A DNA stretch of 64,000 bases from Triglochin maritima (lineage: Eukaryota; Streptophyta; Magnoliopsida; Alismatales; Juncaginaceae): contig OY821791.1 of assembly GCA_963682175.1 (NCBI GenBank), positions 30,378,326-30,442,325 of the forward strand, in the 5' to 3' direction. Positions 34,290 to 44,849 of the stretch are shown here, piece by piece. A program made the position numbers and the translations under genes. Position 1 is the first letter of the stretch. Each line of letters opens with the position of its first letter. Under the pieces are notes generated by a model. It was not told the origin of the DNA, ran no database searches, and was given only the letters and a program-made list of their open reading frames with translations.

Positions 34290-35575
34290 TCTCCTCATGC
34301 ATAAATATGAGATTTTTTTATGCAAATCGGTGAGAACATTAGCGAAATGAACACTCGCTTCACCGATATCACTAACTCTCTTTTGGTCCTTGGAAGAAAA
34401 ATCAATGAATGAGAAATGACATGGAAGTTCCTCTGGTCACATAGAAACAATTGGGAAGATAAAGTCATCACAATTGAAGAGGCGCATGATCTTTCCAAAT
34501 TAAAGATGGAGGAACTCGTTGGAAATTTGATGGCGTATGAATTTCAAATCAACCATCGAAAGGAGAAGGAGGCCTACAAGAACAAACCCTTTGTGGCATT
34601 ACATGCAAAATTCGATGAGCCAAGAAGAGGAGTAGAAAATAAGGATATTGAGGTTCTTGCTCAAGACTTATTCAAATACCTAAATAAGGATAAAGAAGAA
34701 AAGAAGGAAAGAAGAGGTAGAAGAAGTCAGAAAAGAGGAAAAGAAAAGGAGGAAGAGAGTGAAAATGAGAGAAGAGAAGGGGAGAAGAAAAAGGAGAGAA
34801 GGGAGAGGAGAAGAGAAAAGGAGAAGAGCAAGAGGAAAGAAAGGAATGAGGAAGCTCACAAAGCTACATGGGACGATTCAACATCTTCATGATCATCACA
34901 ATCAACCGCACCTTCATCAACAAAGGAATATGCACATATGTGCTACATGGCAATTCAAGATGAAGGATGTGAGGTATCCTCTAACTCTTGCTCTACTAAA
35001 TCACATTCATGCTCAACTAAGTCATATTATAGTGATAGCTTACATTCTAGTGTTAATGAATCATATACACATGATGAGCTTCAAAATGCATTTAATGACT
35101 TAGTTAAATAATATGAGATCATTTGTGACAAAAATAAGAATGCTAGAAAATTGATAAATGATCTCCAAAGTCAAATTAAAATATCCATGAATGAGAAAAA
35201 TGAGGTATTTGCTAAACTTGAAACTAATGCATCAACTCTTGAAAGGTTAAAAGCAACACTCATTGATAGTGAACAACTAGATCTTAAGGCATCAAATGTG
35301 CAATTAAGAAAAGATTTAGAAAAATTCACAAATGGAACCAAGATGCTTGACATGCTTTTAGGTAGTCAAAGACAATCATTAGATAAACATGATTTAGGAA
35401 ACAATGCAAAATTGAAAAACCATGTGTCTCACACTACACTAAATGGCAAGGATGTGTTCATTAATCATAGCTCTTCAAGTGTGTGAGCTCCTAAAACCAA
35501 AGTGGTTTGGGTTCCCAAAGCTAACATTCAAGGACCCAAAGTTGTTTGGGTACCTAAATCTACACTTGTAGGTGC
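34290..35575 (+). pseudogene. Copia gag, central and C-terminal parts
   Basis: Continues the copia gag after the nested insertion: LLMHKYEIF, then in another frame NTRFTDITNSL, then (from 34416) VITIEEAHDLSKLKMEELVG, the UBN2-type region of SIRE Gag. A lysine/arginine/glutamate-rich low-complexity stretch follows (34690-34850). A coiled-coil part, 35151-35486, has LRKDLEKFTNGTKMLDMLLG, recognisable from SIRE Gag. The segment ends with repeated VVWVPK motifs. Several frameshifts and stops (for example at 34413, 34890 and 35109) show it is dead. The CCHC knuckle and all of pol are absent. Confidence 0.75.
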
Positions 35576-36208
35576 TTGAAGAAGAGATCGGTGGTAACCC
35601 GGCAAGCTTGAGAGTCGAATTCAAAGCCGGTTGCATCACTGAAAGGAGATTGAAACCAAATTCAAAGCTTCAAGTGGGTATAAATTTTTTATTCTCTAAA
35701 ATTTTCAATCAATTGGTTATAGTTTAAGTTTTATATACTTAATTGACATATCATATATTCATTCATTGCAAATCTTAAAATTTGAATGACATCCATTGAT
35801 TAAGTGTCAAATTTGTAAATAGATGTCAAAAGGGAGAATTAATACATCACGTGCCTAATTGATATATTTTGATTGATGTTAAAAGAGGAGAATTAGAATT
35901 GAACTTAATCGAAAAATCATATTCATATTGATAAAGGGAGCTTAATGAATATCATTTACTTAGTGTAACGAGTTGCAAAATTTAAGGGAAGCAACTTCAT
36001 TACAAGACATCCAAAATTTAATGCTTAAATCTGATAATTTTTTGATTAATGTCAAAGGGGGAGAGATAATTAAGGGTGTAACTTGAAATTTGATTATAGT
36101 TGAACAAAGACTGTGCACATTCATAGGGGGAGCATTTTATGCATAGTTTACAAATAAAAAAAATTCAAGTATTAAGATATAGGTTGTCATCATCAAAAAT
36201 GGGGAGAT
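35576..36208 (+). other. 3' untranslated region and PPT of the copia element
   Basis: AT-rich, with a few AAAGGGGGAGA-like purine runs. It ends GTCATCATCAAAAATGGGGAGATTG, the standard SIRE-lineage signal before the 3' LTR. No ORF is supported. Confidence 0.65.
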
Positions 36209-36670
36209 TGTTGGTTTTTTGGCCTTAATCTGTGTTTTAATAATTTAATCAACTTAATCTTAATTATAATCAATGTAGAGTAGCACATATTTCATTGCAT
36301 ATATATTGCTTTGTGCTAACCTTTACATGTGATCAAGACTTAAGGAAGAAACGAAATCAAGTCAAGACATCTATTAAAGCTATATTGAAGACATGTAATT
36401 TGCATTCCTTTTGAGTCTTAGGAACATTGCGTAAATTGAGCATACTTGATCTAAAATCTACTCAAACACACACTAGGTTCCTTATAGCAATCACACACAA
36501 AATTTCACATCATTTGGACTTCAATAGATCACCCAAACATAAACCGGAAAACACTAAACCAAAACCAGAATTGTCTGCCCACATTCGGTCGACCGAAGAA
36601 CTTAGTTTCAGTTGCCGGAGAACTTCAAAGGTTTTAGTTTCATTTGAAAGAGACAAAGGTTTAGAGGATA
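36209..36670 (+). repeat. 3' LTR of the SIRE-like element, truncated
   Basis: Starts TGTTGGTTTTTTGGCC after the PPT. It is related to the solo LTR at 1462-3118 and carries TCGGTCGACCGAA near 36583. It is cut after about 460 bp by the gypsy LTR that starts at 36671. Confidence 0.75.
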
Positions 36671-38778
36671 TGTAACATCCCGAAATAGCAGAAAATTTGA
36701 AATTTTAACAATAAAAGAGATCTCAAATCAAGCAGGAATGTTACTCGAAAAAATAACCAGTCGATGCACCAAATACAACTTAGTTTGTCAAAATACATGA
36801 TTACATCAATACACGAAAAGAATAGAGGTAATCACGACGACCTCAAATAATCCGCAGAGGATCCTGACCCTAAAATGTGCACGCCCGCTGCCACCACCCC
36901 AATAGAACATACTGCGGTCCTGAAACATGAACTAAACAACAATGCATGAGTTTCCCATTAGGAAACCCCATATGCGAAACTCACTTATACGAATGCAACA
37001 GTACGGTAATGAGCTAATCATACTAGTAGCATGTCATGTCATCAACAACAATGAGAACAAATCCCCACCAACGATAAAATGGGACCTCAGTCCTACAACA
37101 ACCACAAATTCCCTCAAAGTGTCAACATGACATCACTCCAACGAACATCGGGTCTCTCTCGGAGACCTATCGTAGGCACATACTATCTTACAGACAGTAC
37201 GCGACGCACTCACACACGCGACTGCTCGAGCCAAGGGATCGGTGATGAGCGTCTGCACTTCCGCGTCAAACAAACAACGTGGTCTACACCACACCAACGG
37301 AGTCGTAGCCCAGTCGGTCCAACCGTCCCTCAATAGGTGCCCAACTGAGGAATCATCACAGGCACAACCTCGGCGGCATCGCCGACACAAAATCGGCAGT
37401 ACAACATATGTCTGGCACAACATCGGACGGTTCTGGACTGTAGCCTGCAAGGTCATCATGCTCCATGAACCATGCATCAACATGCATTGGGATCCACGAT
37501 CCGTCAGGTCTGCTACTCTATAGTGAGCCAAGACAGCAATACATTACACCATAGTCTATCAACAAAGGTGGCTTGCTCCCAAGTACCCACACTCTTCCAC
37601 TCGGCAGTCTCTGGGAAGGCGCGATCACGCACCTACCGTCACATCCTTGGTCATGCACTAGGCGAGGACACAGACTTCCGTGAATAGAGTTGGCACTCCA
37701 CACGGACTGGGAATTCGGTTCTGCGTACAAACGATCGACCGAAATAGGCAATCTGGTCGGTCGTTCGCATAGGGTCCGATCAACCAAAAGTCTGCAACGG
37801 TCGAACACTCTACGCATATCCCAAGTCCCAACGGTCGAACAAAAGTCAAAAACCAGTGTCTGGTCAAAACATACGAATCCAACGGTCGACCAACTTAGGG
37901 GTCCCACTCGACCGGAAACTACGAGGGCAACCTAGCAGTTCTAAGTCATTTATCCTTCGAAGAAGATAAAGCAATCGATCGAACAGAGAAAATGTCACAT
38001 AATTTCACTTAAGCTCCGATCGGACCAAAGGGCAGGAACGGTCGACCGTTTAGGTGGTCAACGTCCGGTCCGAGCAAAACATAAACCAACGAACGAACGA
38101 CTCAGGGGTTCCGTCCGACTGAATACCTCCAGAGGCTCCTCTTATCTACTAGCACAAGCAAAACCGGTCGACCTCCATAAGCCGTCGTTCGACCGGTGAT
38201 GGTTAAGATCAGGCAAAAACACTTAACCGGTCGACCACAACCAAACACCAGTCGACCGAAAATCCGGCATCCACTTGACCTGTCAGGTGTCTCTTGCAGC
38301 TCTCGTCGCCAGCGAGGTCTTAGACCCCCAACGACGAGCAAGGTCTCACATCCACATGTGTGCGTAACCAAACAAACTAAAGAACAAGCATACCTCTCGC
38401 GATGATGGAACTCGTCAGAGACTCGCTCGCGCTACGCTGCCTCCAAGCGTCCCCTTTTCTTTTGCCGATCACCACGCGCGTCACCCCCAGGAACACATTT
38501 GTTGGCGCCTGTCGGAGAAACCACAACCTCCTCTGGTTCACCGGAAAAGAGAGAAGAAAGTGAGAGATGGTGAAGGTTGGCTGCAAGGATGGAAAATGGA
38601 AGAAGAAGAAGAGATTTCCTTCTTCAACTAACACAAAACCCAACACAACACCCCGACCATCACCCTACTCACCCTACCCCCATCAAGTCATGCACAACCC
38701 TCCACTATTCACGCACTCCCTTTCCCATGCAAAACCACACCATAAAAACCATTAGCACCATAAACCGGGTTAGGGACA
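36671..38778 (-). repeat. 3' LTR of the chromodomain-type gypsy element
   Basis: On the plus strand it runs from TGTAACATCCCG to GGTTAGGGACA, 2.1 kb. It is fairly GC-rich from 37080 to 38520 and holds many CGGTCGACCG-like motifs (about 37737, 38038, 38165, 38229 and 38250). Overlapping ORFs on both strands (for example 37133-37531 and 37518-37907) match nothing. Confidence 0.7.
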
Positions 38779-38799
38779 TAACGATCCAACCTCCTTAAA

Positions 38800-39380
38800 A
38801 GGATGTCGTCCTGAAATCAAACCAAGTAACTCACCGAAAAGCTCCGGGTATTGCTTCCGAACTTCCTCATCGATCTCCCAAGTGGCCTCGCCCTCGCTGT
38901 GATGCTGTCACCGGACCTTCACCATCAGAATGGTCCTCCTCCTGAGCTGGTGATCCATGTGATCAACGATCTCGACTGGTCTCTCCTCAAGAGACAAGTC
39001 CAGATGGATCTTTGGCATTGCTATCTCAATCACATGAGTTGGGTCTACAACGTACTTTCTCAGCATCGACACATGGAAGACGTTGTGAAGACCCGAGAAC
39101 TGCAGTGGCAACGGAATCCGTAGGCAACCCCTCAAACTCAATCTAGGATCTCGAATGGCCCGACATACCTCAGACTAAGCTTCCCCTTCTTCTCAAACCT
39201 CATTACTCCCCGGGCATGGGAGATCTCCAAAAACACATGGTCGCCAACCTCAAAGCTCAACACCCGTCTGCGTCTGTCACATCGACCTTCTCTGCATACA
39301 TCTGCACGAGCTCTGGCCCCACTAACTGCCTCTCGCCTACATCTTGAGAAGTCTTTGATGAACCGACGGTAATAACCCGC
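38800..39380 (-). pseudogene. Integrase C-terminus and chromodomain-like tail of gypsy pol
   Basis: The minus strand gives VGDHVFLEISHARGVMRFEKKG and RYVGPFEILD, the GPF region after the integrase core; then GLHNVFHVSMLRKYVVDPTHV, PVEIVDHMDHQLRRRTI, and after a TGA in place of Trp (near 38907) EATWEIDEEVRKQYPELF. The integrase core (DDE) and RNase H are absent: IYWIGGLLPSVHQ at about 39380 runs straight into the integrase end. A frameshift near 39300 also breaks the frame. Confidence 0.8.
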
Positions 39381-40740
39381 CAATCCAATAAATCTCAGTC
39401 ACACTCGTCGGAGCTCTCCACTGAGTCACTGCTTCGACCTTCGCTAGATTCACTGATATCCTAGCTCCTGATACTATATGCCCCAAGAAAGCAACACCGG
39501 CCAGCCAGAACTCACACTTCGAATACTTGGCATGCAACTGATGATATCTCAAAATGCCAAGTACAATCCTTAAATGCTCCCTGTGTTGCTCTACATCCGG
39601 TGAGTAGACTAAAATGTCGTCTACGAAGACAATCACAAAACTGTCGAGGTACTAACTTAACGTCTTGTTCATTAGATCTATGAAAACTGCAGGTGCGTTC
39701 GTCAACCCAAACGGCATCACCAGAAACTCATAGTGCATGTACCTCATCCTGAATGTTGTCTTCAGAACATTTGCCTCTCTGATCCTCATCTGATGGTAAC
39801 CGGATCGCAGATCAATCTAAAAGAATACCTTCGTTGACTGCAACTGGTCAAAAAGGTCCTCAATCCTGGGTAAAGGATATTGATTCCTAACGGTAACCTT
39901 ATTCAACATCCTGTAATCAATACATATCCTTATCGAGTCATCCTTCTTTTTCACGAAGAGTACTGGTGCTCCCCAAGGCGAGATCAAACCTGTATCCAAC
40001 AGATTCTGTAACTGCTTCTTCAGCTTTGCTAACTCAGGAGGTGTCATCCTATACAGAGTCTTCGATTGCGGTGTAGTCCCAACTACCAAGTCGATACAGA
40101 ACTCTATCTCCCTGTGTGGCGGCAGACCGGTGATATCATCAGTTAACACCTCTGGAAAATTCGGGACTATCTCTATGTCCTCCAATCTCCTCGTCTCAGG
40201 ATCTGGGACTACTAAAGTGGTCACGAAAGCTCTGTAACCCTGCTGTAACAACTTCTGGATCCTCAATGTTGACACCCCAACTCGGCATCCTTTGTCCTTC
40301 GTCCCCCTAATCAATACATCAGGTAGACCTTTTCTCGGAATCAAAATCTTCTTCTCCCGGCATAACACTCGAACATCGTACTGGGACAGCCAATCCATCC
40401 CAAGTATGACGTCAAAGTTTATTATCGGTAACAAGACCAGGTATGCCGGTAACTTCTTATCTCCCAAAACAATTGTGGTGCCAGGGAGAAAGCTACCCAC
40501 AATGCCCACCAAACCCAGGGTGTGCTGACTTCCAAAGTGGAAGTCAACATCGCAGGGGTACATCCTAACACGCTCGCAAACTACTCAGAGATGAACGAGT
40601 GTGTGGCCCCGCAATCAAAAAGCACTATAGCTACCAAATCATCAACGCAAAATGTACCTTCCACCACCGCACTAGCATCTCTAGCCTCCTCCGCCTGGAT
40701 GGTGATGACACCTCCCACACTCTTCCCTTGCTGAGGTGGT
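39380..40740 (-). pseudogene. Protease and reverse transcriptase of gypsy pol
   Basis: In minus-strand order: protease VLFDCGATHSFIS (about 40590-40628), ending in a stop; then [18 protein letters not shown] and the RT motifs [64 protein letters not shown] and IVFVDDILVYS (about 39600-39640), with SKCEFWLAGVAFLGHIVS after it. The FVDD catalytic box is intact. A TAG after KVFF (about 39817), a stop near 39653 and small frame changes show decay. Confidence 0.85.
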
Positions 40741-40744
40741 GCAA

Positions 40745-41716
40745 TTGGTCAACTCGGTCCTGCTCCACTAGTTGAGGATGATCATGGTCGTCTACTAGGT
40801 CCACCTGACCTACTCGGGCAAGAACAAATGAAGTGGCCCATCTGGCCACACCCGTGACAAACACCTGGACAGGATCCACACCCCCGCCTGGGATGAACTC
40901 CGCCACACTGCCTACACTGATGTGCTCCACCTCCACCAATTTGGGGCCTCTTGCCCAGATTGCATGAAGACTGGCCTCCTGGACGTCCACCAACGTTCAT
41001 CTGAGGCTTCCTAGCCTCTACCGTCTCCTGGTAGTCTTGGTCAATAATAGTCGCAAACTTCACTGCATCAGGTAATGTCTGCGACATACTTGTAGTAACA
41101 CGAGATCTTAACCGTGGCCTCAATCCTCGAACAAACTTCCGAGCCCTTTACTCCTGAGTCACATAAATCTCTGGGCAATAACGTTCTAAGGCGTGGAATC
41201 TGCTAATGTAGGTTTCTAGAGTCATCTCTCTCTACTCGAGTGTCAGGACCTCCTCCCTCTTCCTGTCACAGACGTGCTATGGGAGTACTGTTGGTTGAAT
41301 TCCACAAGGAAATCCTCCCAGTCAATATGCTCACTATCATCAAACACGACAGCCGATGTGGACCTCCACAAACTAGCTGCCTCACCGTCCAACACATAGG
41401 TGACCAGATCCACCTACCTCTCGGGAGGACATCCGATCGCTCGAAATATCTTCTGGATCTTGAAGACCCAATCCTCAGCTGCCTCTGGGTCACCGCTACC
41501 ATCAAAGGAAGGTGGGTGCTGACGCATAAACCAGTCATGCACTACTCCCATCCCTGCCTACTTAGACTAGGCAGACTGGCGCTCAAGCAACTCGCCCAGC
41601 CTACCCAAGGTACCCTGAAGAGTCCTCCTCTCCTTCTCCGCCTCCCTGTCCACCCCACCAGTCTCCTCTCTGGCGCTCCGATAACGTGAAGGTGGCATCA
41701 CACGTCTCAGAGGCAT
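40745..41716 (-). pseudogene. Gag of the chromodomain-type gypsy element
   Basis: A likely start is ATG 41714-41716 (MPLRRVMPPSRYRSAREE). In a second frame PPSFDGSGDPEAAEDWVFKI and YVLDGEAASLWR form the Retrotrans_gag core (about 41350-41520). Near the end CHGCGQMGHFICSCP (about 40830-40875) is a CX2CX4HX4C zinc knuckle. Several stops and frame changes lie between, so no intact Gag can be made. Confidence 0.8.
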
Positions 41717-41835
41717 CTCACAAGATGACAGGAAAAGAACTGAAATGAAATGACTATGCATGCATGCTCTACAACAAGACTGACAATGCAAGACTTCTAA
41801 GGTGGTTTCTTTGGACAAGTATACTGGAACCAACA

Positions 41836-41849
41836 GCTCTGATACCAAA
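41836..41849 (-). promoter_or_regulatory. Primer-binding site, initiator tRNA-Met type
   Basis: The minus strand reads TTTGGTATCAGAGC one base inside the 5' LTR end (41851). It confirms minus orientation for this gypsy element. Confidence 0.85.
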
Positions 41850-41850
41850 T

Positions 41851-41943
41851 TGTAACGCTCCGAAACAGCAGAAAATTTTATAACAAGTGGTGCATTGTAG
41901 AATACAGAGGGTCAAAAGTATGATTACATCAACAAAAGATATA
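41851..41943 (-). repeat. 5' LTR of the gypsy element, piece 1
   Basis: Starts TGTAACGCTCCGAAACAGCA, matching TGTAACATCCCGAAATAGCA at 36671. After 93 bp it is cut by an Athila-type LTR at 41944; the last five bases, ATATA, recur at 51125-51129. Confidence 0.8.
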
Positions 41944-43016
41944 TGATTGACATCATTTCATGCTTACATTTGTATCTTATATCCATTATCTTTCACTTAA
42001 ACAATGCTACGTGACGAGTTTTATGTTTGAATTTCAGAAATAAATAGGTTTGAAGAGAAGAGGCATAAAAGGACCTAAAAGCATGAAAAAAGACTGAGTT
42101 GAGAGATTCAAGGACTAAAATGCAAGATCGAAGGACCTGAATGCAAGATCGAATGACCAATGAGCAAACAAGAATACTCCACACCATCATAGGGAGTATT
42201 TTAGCAATTCTATTAGGGTCGGAGCTCCAGCAAGCGAAGTAGATGCATCAAAGACAAACAAAGACATCTAGAAAAGCCCAGAAGAAAGCCCAAAGCGATC
42301 CGAACTCTGTAGACCGCCAATTAGCGGTCTGGTATTAAATCTAGTAGGCTTAATTAAAAAAATGTCTTCCTATCTTAGTGTAATAGTTTGTTTAATGTTT
42401 AGTGAGTAAAACCACTCCCCTTTAGGGGGTGAATTTGATACTTATATATGCAATTAAGAATGGAAGAATGCTTTATTTTGAAATGTGTAGAGTAATATGA
42501 ATGTATCTTGCTTGTTAGAATAGAACACTTCACTAGATGGGTTTTGCCACAAATCTTAAGACACCTCCCATGCTTGTTTAGTTTCTTAAGTGACCAGCTT
42601 GTGTTTATGAATGTTAATCAAATAGGTTAGTGATTGAATTGATGGGGTTTGCCATGATAAGTAGACACCTCTTATACATCAAAACACTACCTCCACTGGT
42701 GCCCATAGGAATGCATTCTTACCTTCTTATTGTATATGTGTAATCACTCCACCCCCTAAGGGGTCGTTCTCTTACTGATTCTAGCTTAGTGTTAAGTTTC
42801 TTTAGTTTAGTTTGAAGTAATCGTTAATTGCTTTCCGTTGCATTTCTCTTCTTAGTAGTTTAGTGTAGTATAGATTAACTTAGGCAAACTCTTCTGCTTT
42901 GTTGTTGCCACTTGATTTCTGAAAAAACAGAGTGGTCTCTCCTCACTGTGGATCGACCCGTATTTGACATGTCTTCACTGACGCCGTGCACTTGCGGTAG
43001 TTTAAACGATTAAACA
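41944..43016 (+). repeat. 5' LTR of the pol-bearing Athila-type element, promoter part deleted
   Basis: Starts TGATTGACATC and ends GATTAAACA. It has one perfect palindrome, GACCGCCAATTAGCGGTC (42312-42329), and then jumps to GGTATTAAATCTAGTAGG. The block with TTAGTCCCACATCGG and TATAAATA, present in every other LTR of the family here, is missing, which makes it some 350-450 bp shorter. Confidence 0.8.
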
Positions 43017-43022
43017 AGTTTT

Positions 43023-43040
43023 TGACGCCTTTGCCGGGGA
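43023..43040 (+). promoter_or_regulatory. Decayed tRNA-Asp primer-binding site
   Basis: TGACGCCTTTGCCGGGGA follows the 5' LTR by six bases, with two changes from the family consensus TGGCGCCGTTGCCGGGGA. Confidence 0.75.
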
Positions 43041-44174
43041 GGTGCCAGTCCAGACTCTGGTTTGGACGATTCGAGTGGATTTAATTTGTGTTTTGTAGTT
43101 TTCTTTGTTATAGGAGACTCTGAGGCTAAAGGGAAATCACCAGGAGAAATTTGGAGCAGAACAGAGAAGCTTGGACCGCCAATCAGCGGTCTGGTAAACT
43201 CTGTTTCCTTCATTTTTTCTTTGGCTTGTTGTATTATCTGATATAGTGATCTGGGACTCGATTTGGCTTGCTTTGACTTATAGTTTGTTCCCAGATCAAT
43301 AATCAAAAGATTAGGCATTCTTTCTTGTTTAGGTCATGCATCATGTACACGACTTAGGCACATAGATTGTCTTTTCTTCTAGCTTTACTTTCAGTTGCTG
43401 AGTGCTGGCGTGAGGTACGCATTTCCTACTCTCATTCATGCATTTCGTATGAACATGCATTAGTTAGTAGGAAGTGCATTGCAACAAGTGTGAGTTGAGC
43501 ATTTGTTTGGAGAATTGATTGTTAGATTAGGACTCCAAAACGCTACTGAGGGGATGTCCCATATAAGATAAAGTGGGGGATTTCAAGACCACTCTGTCCC
43601 ATATAACCATTTACTTCACCCCAAAAACCACACTAATCAAGAGCCTAATTTTAAAATCAAGTAGACATAGGCCCTAAGGATTTCGGGCGCATTAGGAGAG
43701 TGATCTGGTCCCGACCGTCATGGCCTGATCGACGCCGCCCACTCTGTCGATAGTAGGAGAGACGAGATCTTCGGATCTTGACTTACTTGTTTGGCTTTGT
43801 GGTCCTCATCGTAGGGAGGTGAGGCGTGCTGAGGCCGTGTGACCTCGCAGTTAGGCGTCGTCTAGCTGTAAGGACCTATAGCGACCTTAGGACTGTTTGA
43901 GCCTTTGTTGCTTGTGTGATTCTACCTGTACCCACCCGCCGTAGCATAAGGATGTCTTTCCTTCTCTCCTGAGTCATTCTCTCTCTTCTGTGTCTTCTCC
44001 TCTACTACGCACATTCTTTGTTTTAAAAAAATGGTTTATGTGTGTGCACCTTTGTGCATGCTTGTGTGGGCACGAGATGAGAGCGGCCGTTTGACGAGGC
44101 ATGTCGTCAACCCTGCTTCGGTAGTCGATTTCTCGACGCCTCCCTCCTCTCGTGTCTCACATAGTTCGGGTTCA
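43041..44174 (+). other. Leader of the pol-bearing Athila-type element
   Basis: Non-coding; carries one palindrome-like GACCGCCAATCAGCGGTC at 43174-43191 and the AGTGCTGGCGTGAGGTACGC block seen in the pol-less element at 26934. Confidence 0.55.
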
Positions 44175-44790
44175 ATGGCTGCTCATTACCGCGAGGAGGA
44201 GCAGTTGCTGGACCCACCTGTCCCACCTGTTTCTACCTGTTCTTCCTGTTATCGCTCATATACCTCTCCGTGATCGATGCTACCCCAGCCATACCGCTCT
44301 ACCCTCATGACTCGTATTTCGAGAGGCAAATGGGAACCACTTTGAGGTTAAGCTTCAGTTTATTTCCATGCTCCCTCACTTCACTGGGAAATGTGACCCC
44401 TATATCTTTCTCAGGGAATTTGAGGAGGTCTGTGCTATGTTCAAGCTGCAACAACATCGCACAAACTCCATCCATCTTAGGCTTGTCCCCTTTGCAATGA
44501 AGGATGATGCCAAGAAGTGGTTGTACAACAACCAGGCGAATGCCTTTAGGACTTGGGGTGAGTTTCAATATGCACTCCTCAAGAAGTACTTTCCAAATCA
44601 TCGGACTCAAAAATTGAGGAACGAAATCAATTCGTTCTATCAACATGAGACCGAATCATTCCATGCATACTTAGAGAGGTTCAAGGAGTTAATATCCTCA
44701 TGCCCTCCATATGTAAAATTCTTGAAGGATCTCTGTACAACTAGGAGGAAAACCAATGTCCTTAACAAGCCTTTTTGGCGGCTAATGTGA
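44175..44790 (+). pseudogene. Athila-type Gag, N-terminal half
   Basis: From ATG 44175 (MAAHYREEEQLLDPP); after a frame change the core continues as SMLPHFTGKCDPYIFLREFE, LVPFAMKDDAKKWLYNN, FRTWGEFQYALLKKYFP and HETESFHAYLERFKELISSC. This is the Retrotrans_gag region as found in Athila elements (FPFSLKDKAKxWL, TWGEMxxxFLxKYFP). It breaks off after SCPPY, and the zinc knuckle and C-terminal coiled coil seen in the ORF at 29633 are deleted. The two loci are thus complementary parts of an ancestral Gag. Confidence 0.8.
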
Positions 44791-44849
44791 GTTCGATCAT
44801 TTCGAACCAACATACGTAAAATTGAAGGACCCAGGTAGTCCAACAATTT

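Larger units (their letters stand above)
26523..36670 (+). mobile_element. Degenerate SIRE-like Ty1/copia element, split by a younger insertion
   Basis: Parts in order: PBS-like TTGATATCAGAG (26523-26534), gag start (26578-26933), the inserted Athila-type element (26934-34284), the rest of gag (34290-35575), a long untranslated stretch, the PPT ATGGGGAGATTG (about 36199) and the 3' LTR from 36209, cut at 36670. Protease, integrase, RT and RNase H are absent, so it was non-autonomous before it was split. Removing the inserted element and one ATTGG rejoins gag as KEIRIG-LLMHKYEIF. Confidence 0.75.

Noticed and set aside
37133..37935. Overlapping ORFs up to 132 codons on both strands
   Set aside because: Located in the gypsy 3' LTR, with no conserved motif; GC-richer LTR sequence has few stops by chance.
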